From: an uncultured Collinsella sp.
Lineage (GTDB): Bacteria > Actinomycetota > Coriobacteriia > Coriobacteriales > Coriobacteriaceae
Reading direction: 5' to 3'
Length of the DNA stretch: 12,423 bases
Assembly (NCBI GenBank): GCA_900545165.1
Contig: UQYA01000056.1
Coordinates: 1-12,423 of the forward strand
Below the pieces are notes generated by a model. It was not told the origin of the DNA. It saw only the letters and a list, made by a program, of their open reading frames with translations, and searched no databases. Both the position numbers and the translations under genes were made by a program. This document shows positions 7,804 to 12,423 of this stretch, piece by piece (position 1 is the stretch's first letter; every line of letters begins with the position of its first letter).

Positions 7804-8634
7804 ATGGGTTGCGAGCACGCACAGGCCGCCGGCGGACAAACGTCGCCGTCGCAATTTGAGGAGAACACGCTGTCCGAGGTCAAACGCGTCATCGCCGTAC
7901 TTTCCGGCAAGGGCGGTGTCGGCAAGTCGTTTGTCACCGGTGCCATCGCCACCGAGCTTGCCCGTCACGGCCACAAGGTCGGCGTCCTCGATGCCGACAT
8001 CACCGGTCCCTCTATCCCCAAGATGTTCGGCATGAGCGGACGCCACGTCCATGCCCTTGGCAACCTCATGCTGCCCGAAATCTCCGAGCACGGCGTCAAG
8101 GTCATGAGCTCCAACCTTCTGCTCCAAAACGAGACCGACCCCGTCCTTTGGCGCGGTCCGGTCATCGCAGGCGCCATTAGGCAGTTCTGGAGCGAGACCT
8201 CGTGGGGCCCCATCGACTATCTGCTGGTCGACATGCCTCCGGGAACAGGCGATGTCGCGCTCACCGTCTTCCAGTCGCTGCCCGTCGACGGCATCGTCAT
8301 CGTCACGAGCCCGCAGGATCTGGTCTCGATGATCGTCGCCAAGGCGGTCAACATGGCCGAGAAGATGAACGTCCCCATTCTGGGCATCGTCGAGAACATG
8401 AGCTATATCGAGTGCCCCGACTGCGGCAAGAAGATCGAGGTCTTTGGCAAGAGCAAGCTCCCCGAGGTCGCAGAGCGCTATAGCCTCGACATCTTGGGCC
8501 AGCTTCCCATTAATCCGGCACTCGCCGAGGCCTGCGATAAGGGCGAGGTCGAGACCGCGCTGCCCGATGGCATGTTGCCCAAGGCAGTCTCTGCCGTCGA
8601 GGCTATTACCCCGCACGAGACCGACGAGGCCTAA
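7804..8634 (+). CDS. mrp: Mrp/NBP35 (ApbC-like) Fe-S cluster carrier ATPase
   Basis: A 276-residue cytoplasmic P-loop ATPase of the Mrp/NBP35 family, which binds a [4Fe-4S] cluster at a dimer interface and passes it to apo-proteins. Deviant Walker A SGKGGVGKS ends at residue 42. LLVDMPPGTGD, the family switch/Walker B region, is near 140-150. The cluster-binding pair CPDC is at Cys204 and Cys207. The protein lacks the N-terminal DUF59 (MIP18) domain found in E. coli-type ApbC. It also lacks the Cys-rich N-terminal ferredoxin-like motif of eukaryotic Nbp35; only one early Cys (Cys3) is present. Start ATG 7804 is set by AAAGGAG seven bases upstream; a longer frame from 7747 would overlap the -10. 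The stop abuts the GTG start of the next gene, so the two are co-transcribed and probably translationally coupled. Confidence 0.93.
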   Translation: MGCEHAQAAGGQTSPSQFEENTLSEVKRVIAVLSGKGGVGKSFVTGAIATELARHGHKVGVLDADITGPSIPKMFGMSGRHVHALGNLMLPEISEHGVKVMSSNLLLQNETDPVLWRGPVIAGAIRQFWSETSWGPIDYLLVDMPPGTGDVALTVFQSLPVDGIVIVTSPQDLVSMIVAKAVNMAEKMNVPILGIVENMSYIECPDCGKKIEVFGKSKLPEVAERYSLDILGQLPINPALAEACDKGEVETALPDGMLPKAVSAVEAITPHETDEA

Positions 8635-9906
8635 GTGAACACGAGCGCCTTCTATGACGTCCTGGTAATCGGCGGCGGGGCTTCAGGCCTCGCCGCCGCC
8701 ATTACGGCCGCACGCGCTGGCAAAAGCGTCTGCATCGTTGAGCGCGATGTCGCCTGCGGCCTTAAGCTCCTTGCGACCGGTAACGGCCGCTGCAACCTCT
8801 CCAACGAATCGATTGATCCTCAGCGGTATAACCACCCCGCATTCGTCGAATCCGTCATGGGCCCCCAGCCCGAACAAGAGCTTATGGGTTTCTTCTCCTC
8901 GCTGGGCATCATGACAACCTCCGAGGAAGGCCGGCTGTACCCGCGCTCCCTTCGCGCCGAATCGGTGCGCGACGCGCTTCTCAATGTTTGCGACCGCCTG
9001 GGTATCACCTTAATCTGCGGAGCCAACGTTGCCTCGGCACACAAAGCTTCCGAAGGCTGGGCACTCCAAATAGACCGTCCAGCGCGGGCGCTCAAGGCAA
9101 AAAAGCACGACGACCGAAAATCGGAGCTCCGCTCGCTTCGGAAAGCGCTCGCCGATGTCCCTCGCAAGAACGAGGCCCTGCAGGCACATGCCGTAATTAT
9201 CGCCACGGGCGGCAACCCCACCGGTATCGCCGATACGTTTCGCCTCCCCCTCACTTCGCTGCGCCCCATCCTCTGCCCCGTATCGGCAACGGTCGTCGGC
9301 GATCGGGCGGCACTCAAGACGTTGGATGGTCTGCGCGTCCGCGCCCGCTTGACGCTCACCCGTAACCATAGTGAGCTCTGGCACGAAGACGGTGAAGTAC
9401 TGTTTCGAGCCTTCGGCATCTCGGGCGTCGCTGTCTTCAACCTCTCCCGTCGTATCCAGCGCGGTGATACGATCCTGCTCGACGTTTTCCCCGACCTCTC
9501 CAAAGACGAGCTGCTCGATATGCTCAACCGGCGCGTTGAGCTGCTCGGCGGCTTTTCGCCCCGCGATCCCCGTTGGCTCGACGGCATGCTCGCCCCGCAA
9601 CTCTCCCGCGTCGTCTGCACGGCGTTCGAGCAGTGCCATCCAGGCTCCAACGATGTCATCCACCTGGTCTCGATCCTCAAGCACTTTAAGTTGCTCGTCG
9701 AGGGAACAGCCGAGGAGCGCTCGGCGCAGGTCACGCGTGGTGGCGCATCTGTCGAGAGTATCTCAACACCCAGTCTACGCGCGCGCAGCGTTGTCGACGC
9801 CCCGCTTTACGTCTGTGGCGAAGCGCTCGACATCGACGCCGATTGCGGAGGCTTTAACCTTGCGTGGGCATGGCTCTCGGGCATTCGCGCTGCAAGCAGC
9901 CTGTAG
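8635..9906 (+). CDS. HI0933-family FAD-dependent oxidoreductase (YhiN/BaiN-like)
   Basis: A 423-residue flavoprotein. The FAD-binding Rossmann motif VIGGGASGLAAAITAARAG lies at residues ~11-29, followed by the family hallmark GLKLLATGNGRCNLSN (~42-57). The C-terminal FAD motif GEALDIDADCGGFNLAWAW is near 398-416, with ATGG near 189-192. Family members are poorly characterised; automated pipelines often label them aminoacetone oxidase or BaiN (a bile-acid pathway reductase), and neither can be claimed from this sequence. Two oddities: a Lys/Arg-rich stretch (residues ~143-180), and the shortening of the segment after ATGG, where relatives usually carry a GSTGDGY-like motif. The start is GTG 8635, directly after the mrp TAA, with GAGG five bases upstream inside mrp. 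An intrinsic terminator follows at 9937-9967. Confidence 0.87.
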   Translation: MNTSAFYDVLVIGGGASGLAAAITAARAGKSVCIVERDVACGLKLLATGNGRCNLSNESIDPQRYNHPAFVESVMGPQPEQELMGFFSSLGIMTTSEEGRLYPRSLRAESVRDALLNVCDRLGITLICGANVASAHKASEGWALQIDRPARALKAKKHDDRKSELRSLRKALADVPRKNEALQAHAVIIATGGNPTGIADTFRLPLTSLRPILCPVSATVVGDRAALKTLDGLRVRARLTLTRNHSELWHEDGEVLFRAFGISGVAVFNLSRRIQRGDTILLDVFPDLSKDELLDMLNRRVELLGGFSPRDPRWLDGMLAPQLSRVVCTAFEQCHPGSNDVIHLVSILKHFKLLVEGTAEERSAQVTRGGASVESISTPSLRARSVVDAPLYVCGEALDIDADCGGFNLAWAWLSGIRAASSL

Positions 9907-9916
9907 CCGCGCAGTC

Positions 9917-9922
9917 TATAAT
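9917..9922 (+). promoter_or_regulatory. Consensus -10 element (TATAAT) upstream of the COG2509 gene
   Basis: A perfect TATAAT sits 11 bases after the preceding stop codon. No recognisable -35 is found at 16-19 bases, where the sequence is the GC-rich end of the upstream gene, and there is no extended TG. If used, transcription would start near 9929, immediately before the hairpin at 9937-9960, placing that terminator in the 5' leader of the next gene. Confidence 0.4.
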
Positions 9923-9936
9923 CAAAAACGCATTCG

Positions 9937-9967
9937 GGCCGTCTGGGATACCGGACGGCCTCTTTCT
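9937..9967 (+). terminator. Intrinsic terminator (or leader attenuator)
   Basis: GGCCGTCTGG (9937-9946) pairs with CCGGACGGCC (9951-9960) around a GATA tetraloop, giving a 10-bp stem with one G-U pair. It is followed by the T-rich tail TCTTTCT. It lies 31 bases past the stop of the HI0933-family gene and ends only ~9 bases before the AAGGAG of the next gene. It most simply ends the mrp-flavoprotein transcript. Confidence 0.75.
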
Positions 9968-9986
9968 TGCCTCTAAGGAGACCTCG

Positions 9987-11627
9987 ATGATCGAAATCAC
10001 CCAAGTCAACGCTTCGCTCGATGAAGCCGGCGATGAAAATGCCTGCCTCATTGTTGGCAAGCGAGTCGCCAAGCGCGTCCTACGTTGCAAGGACTCCGAG
10101 ATCAAGTCCATCGAGCTCCACCGCAAGTCAATCGACGCTCGCAAAAAACGAGACGTCCATTTTATCCTGAGTTTTCGTGTTGAGCTGACTAGTCCCCACC
10201 TCGAGCGAGAAGCGGTCGACAGCGTCGCCGAGCGTGACCGCTCGCGCGTACGCGCGATAGAGGACGATGGGCCCTCATTCCCCTCCCCCGTCTCCGACGC
10301 ACCTCAAGAACGCCCTGTCGTTGTCGGCGCCGGATGCGCTGGCCTTTTCGCTGCACTCACCCTTGCCGAAGCGGGTCTTAAGCCCTTGCTCATCGAGCGC
10401 GGCGACCCAGCATTTCGCCGCTCGCATGCGATCGATCTCTTTCTAAAGGAGCGCATCCTCGACCCCGAGAGCAATATCCAGTTTGGCTTGGGCGGTGCGG
10501 GTACTTTCTCGGATGGCAAGCTCAATACGGGAACCAAAAATCCCGCCCATCGCCTTATCCTGGACACCTTCGTCGAAGCGGGCGCACCCCGAGACATTCT
10601 GTGGGATGCCAAGCCGCATATTGGTTCCGACATCCTTCCCACTGTTGTCACCAATATTTCCCAGCGCATCGAACGGCTCGGAGGTGTCGTTCGCTATCGA
10701 ACAAAGCTCGTTGACATTCGCGCCGACGCGTCCGGCGCCATCACCGGCGTCGATGTCCAGGCGTCTCAACATGCCGCGACTGAGCAAATCGCCACGAAGC
10801 ACCTTATCCTTGCCTGCGGCCATTCCGCCCGCGACGTATTCGAGCTCCTCAAGGACCATGGCGTAGCCCTCGCGCAAAAAACCTTTGCCATGGGCGTACG
10901 CATCGAGCACCCGCAGCTCGATATCGATCGAGCCCAATATGGCTCTTCGGCGGGGCATCCTGCCCTCGGAGCAGCCCCCTACAAGCTCGTCGCCCATCTT
11001 CCCAACGAGCGCAGCGTGTTCTCGTTTTGCATGTGCCCCGGCGGGCAGGTTGTCGCCGCCTCTTCCGAGCCGGGCCACCTGTGCGTCAACGGGGCCAGCC
11101 TCAATGCCCGTAACGGACGCAATGCAAATGCCGCCCTGCTCGTTAACGTCACGCCCGACGACCTTCCCACCGACGATCCGCTCGCAGGCGTTGAACTCCA
11201 GCGCACCTGTGAGCAGGCCGCCTATCGCCTAGGCGGCTCTAACTGGAATGCACCGGCACAGCTCGTCGGCGATTTCCTTGCAAAACGTCCCAGCGCGGCA
11301 TGTGGAAAAATTAAACCCACTTATCCGCTCGGTGTGACTTGGACGGCAATTGACGAGGCCCTGCCGCAGCATATCGTCGAGTCGCTTCGCCTGGGAATTC
11401 CCCTGCTCGGGAAAAAGCTACGGGGCTACGACCGCCCCGATGCCGTGCTTACCGGCGTGGAGACACGTTCGAGCTCCCCGGTCACCGTCACCCGAGATCG
11501 CGCGTGTCATGCCGTGGCGACCCCAGGCCTCTACCCTTGTGGCGAAGGAGCAGGATATGCCGGCGGCATCATGAGCGCCGCCACCGATGGCATCCGGTGC
11601 GCCGAGGCCCTAATCGCCGACCTCTAG
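9987..11627 (+). CDS. COG2509-type uncharacterised FAD-dependent dehydrogenase
   Basis: A 546-residue flavoprotein. The N-terminal ~80 residues form the small domain typical of this family, recognisable by SIDARKKRDVHFILSF (~50-65). The Rossmann FAD motif VVVGAGCAGLFAALTLAEAG follows near 110-129. The family-specific NIQFGLGGAGTFSDGKLNTG is near 163-182. The C-terminal FAD-contact segment PCGEGAGYAGGIMSAATDGI lies near 517-536. Members of COG2509 are widespread in anaerobes and Firmicutes/actinobacteria and are annotated only as NAD(P)/FAD-dependent dehydrogenases; substrate and pathway are unknown. Start ATG 9987 follows TAAGGAG at a 6-7 base spacing. An upstream in-frame ATG at 9864 lies inside the preceding gene and would read through the terminator. 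The gene converges on uvrB with a 51-base gap. Confidence 0.88.
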   Translation: MIEITQVNASLDEAGDENACLIVGKRVAKRVLRCKDSEIKSIELHRKSIDARKKRDVHFILSFRVELTSPHLEREAVDSVAERDRSRVRAIEDDGPSFPSPVSDAPQERPVVVGAGCAGLFAALTLAEAGLKPLLIERGDPAFRRSHAIDLFLKERILDPESNIQFGLGGAGTFSDGKLNTGTKNPAHRLILDTFVEAGAPRDILWDAKPHIGSDILPTVVTNISQRIERLGGVVRYRTKLVDIRADASGAITGVDVQASQHAATEQIATKHLILACGHSARDVFELLKDHGVALAQKTFAMGVRIEHPQLDIDRAQYGSSAGHPALGAAPYKLVAHLPNERSVFSFCMCPGGQVVAASSEPGHLCVNGASLNARNGRNANAALLVNVTPDDLPTDDPLAGVELQRTCEQAAYRLGGSNWNAPAQLVGDFLAKRPSAACGKIKPTYPLGVTWTAIDEALPQHIVESLRLGIPLLGKKLRGYDRPDAVLTGVETRSSSPVTVTRDRACHAVATPGLYPCGEGAGYAGGIMSAATDGIRCAEALIADL

Positions 11628-11639
11628 CGTGCTAAAGAC

Positions 11640-11675
11640 ACAGGCCCCAAGCTCAACGAGAAGCTCGGGGCCTGT
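11640..11675. terminator. Shared bidirectional hairpin terminator between the convergent genes
   Basis: ACAGGCCCC (11640-11648) pairs exactly with GGGGCCTGT (11667-11675). After one A/C mismatch, AGCT (11650-11653) pairs with AGCT (11662-11665), leaving an 8-base loop. The plus-strand tail is ACCCTATTTCTT, and the minus-strand tail is GTCTTTAGC. Both are only moderately T-rich. The position, within the 51 bases between two converging stop codons, supports use from both sides. Confidence 0.75.
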
Positions 11676-11678
11676 ACC

Positions 11679-12423
11679 CTATTTCTTAAATCGCGCGCCC
11701 TGGCGTTTTCTGCCCGAAGCGAACGTAGAACCCTTACGGGCCTGCAAACGTAGGCGCTCAATCGTTTCGTCCTCAGATGCGCCCTCGAGCATCGCCCGAA
11801 TCTGAACGACGGCATCGCGCAGACGTGCCGCCTCCTCAAAGTCCATGGCGGCGGAAGCATTACGCATGTCTTCCTCCATGGTCTCGACAATCCGCACGAG
11901 CTCGTCATGCGGTAGCCCTTCCAGTTGCTCGGCAAGCGTCTGCTCGGGTGCCGCCGTCTCCGGCGCGGCGCCCTCGCCGTTTTCATCGGGCGTGTAGAAC
12001 GCACCATGGCCCAGAGAGTCGCCCTTCGAGCGTCCCTTCGAGCCCACAGTCTTTTCGGCCTCGGCAATAAAGCTCGAAATGTCGTTAATGGCCTTGCGGA
12101 CCGTCTTGGGCACAATGCCATGCTCTTCGTTATATGCCATCTGAATCTCGCGACGGCGTTGCGTCTCCTCGATGGCTTCTTTCATCGAATCGGTCACAAC
12201 GTCTGCATACATGATAACCTCGCCGTCGGCATTACGGGCCGCACGACCAATCGTCTGAATCAACGAACGGCGGTTGCGCAAGAAGCCTTCCTTGTCAGCG
12301 TCGAGAATTGCCACCAGCGAGACCTCAGGAAGGTCTAGACCCTCACGGAGCAGGTTGATGCCAACGAGAACATCAATCTTTCCCTCGCGCAGCGTTCGCA
12401 GGATCTCGACACGGTCCATCGTC
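11679..12423 (-). CDS. uvrB: UvrABC excinuclease subunit B, C-terminal part (cut by window edge)
   Basis: About 248 C-terminal residues of the DNA helicase-like subunit that is loaded by UvrA, verifies damage and recruits UvrC. Visible are VLVGINLLREGLDLPEVSL and DADKEGFLR (helicase motif V region), and QTIGRAARN (motif VI). The YADVVTDSMKEAIEETQRRR helix and IVPKTVRK typical of UvrB follow. After an Ala/Glu/Pro-rich linker comes the UVR motif that contacts UvrC (around LVRIVETMEEDMRNA...MDFEEAARLRD). Unlike E. coli UvrB, which ends close to the UVR motif, this one has a further ~35-residue tail ending in a basic run (RKGSTFASGRKRQGARFKK). The start codon and the N-terminal ATPase, damage-binding and beta-hairpin domains lie beyond the right edge. 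Confidence 0.96.
   Translation of the reverse strand, partial: TMDRVEILRTLREGKIDVLVGINLLREGLDLPEVSLVAILDADKEGFLRNRRSLIQTIGRAARNADGEVIMYADVVTDSMKEAIEETQRRREIQMAYNEEHGIVPKTVRKAINDISSFIAEAEKTVGSKGRSKGDSLGHGAFYTPDENGEGAAPETAAPEQTLAEQLEGLPHDELVRIVETMEEDMRNASAAMDFEEAARLRDAVVQIRAMLEGASEDETIERLRLQARKGSTFASGRKRQGARFKK

Noticed and set aside
7798..8616. A 272-codon minus-strand open frame opposite mrp
   Set aside because: It is the antisense shadow of a recognisable Mrp ATPase, Asp/Gly/Arg-rich with no motif.
8635..9906. Assigning the HI0933-family gene as baiN in bile-acid 7-dehydroxylation
   Set aside because: No other bai genes are nearby, the family is very widespread, and the sequence is divergent after ATGG; family-level naming is all that is supported.
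10443..11078. A 211-codon minus-strand open frame opposite the COG2509 gene
   Set aside because: It is antisense to a gene with intact FAD motifs and has no supporting signal of its own.
1..12423. A novel defence, mobile or RNA-based system
   Set aside because: Every gene belongs to a recognisable housekeeping family. No integrase, transposase, terminal repeats, CRISPR-like spacing, tRNA, or long structured non-coding region was seen.

Overview
The window looks like ordinary chromosome from a GC-rich Gram-positive bacterium. Coriobacteriia (a Collinsella-like gut actinobacterium) fits best. That is inferred from base composition, strong purine-rich ribosome binding sites and the feel of the proteins; no 16S or other taxonomic marker is present. 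I see no phage, insertion sequence, CRISPR array, tRNA or rRNA, and no convincing new multi-gene system. Coding density is high, and no gap between genes exceeds 200 bases.

Layout: the left part (1-5311) is a minus-strand run read right to left: uvrA, a YbaK/EbsC-type Cys-tRNA(Pro) deacylase gene, murJ, then the first ~37 codons of uvrC, cut by the left edge. The deacylase gene, murJ and uvrC are packed with 0-3 bases between them. A 132-base gap with a perfect 10-bp inverted repeat separates uvrA from them. A 193-base divergent region (5312-5504) follows, with a near-palindromic LexA-like (SOS) box on the uvrA side. The plus-strand block (5505-11627) holds an LTA-synthase-like membrane sulfatase-fold protein, an Mrp/NBP35 Fe-S carrier ATPase, an HI0933-family flavoprotein starting directly after the mrp stop codon, and a COG2509-type FAD-dependent protein. 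At the right edge is the C-terminal part of uvrB on the minus strand, converging on the COG2509 gene across a shared hairpin terminator.

Functionally, all three nucleotide excision repair genes (uvrA, uvrB, uvrC) lie at least partly within 12.4 kb, although uvrB is a separate transcription unit. MurJ (lipid II flipping) and the LTA-synthase-like protein are cell-envelope functions. Mrp and the two flavoproteins are redox/Fe-S cofactor proteins. The most interesting details are regulatory: the candidate SOS box before uvrA, and a consensus -10 element followed at once by an intrinsic terminator in front of the COG2509 gene, which could act as an attenuator.
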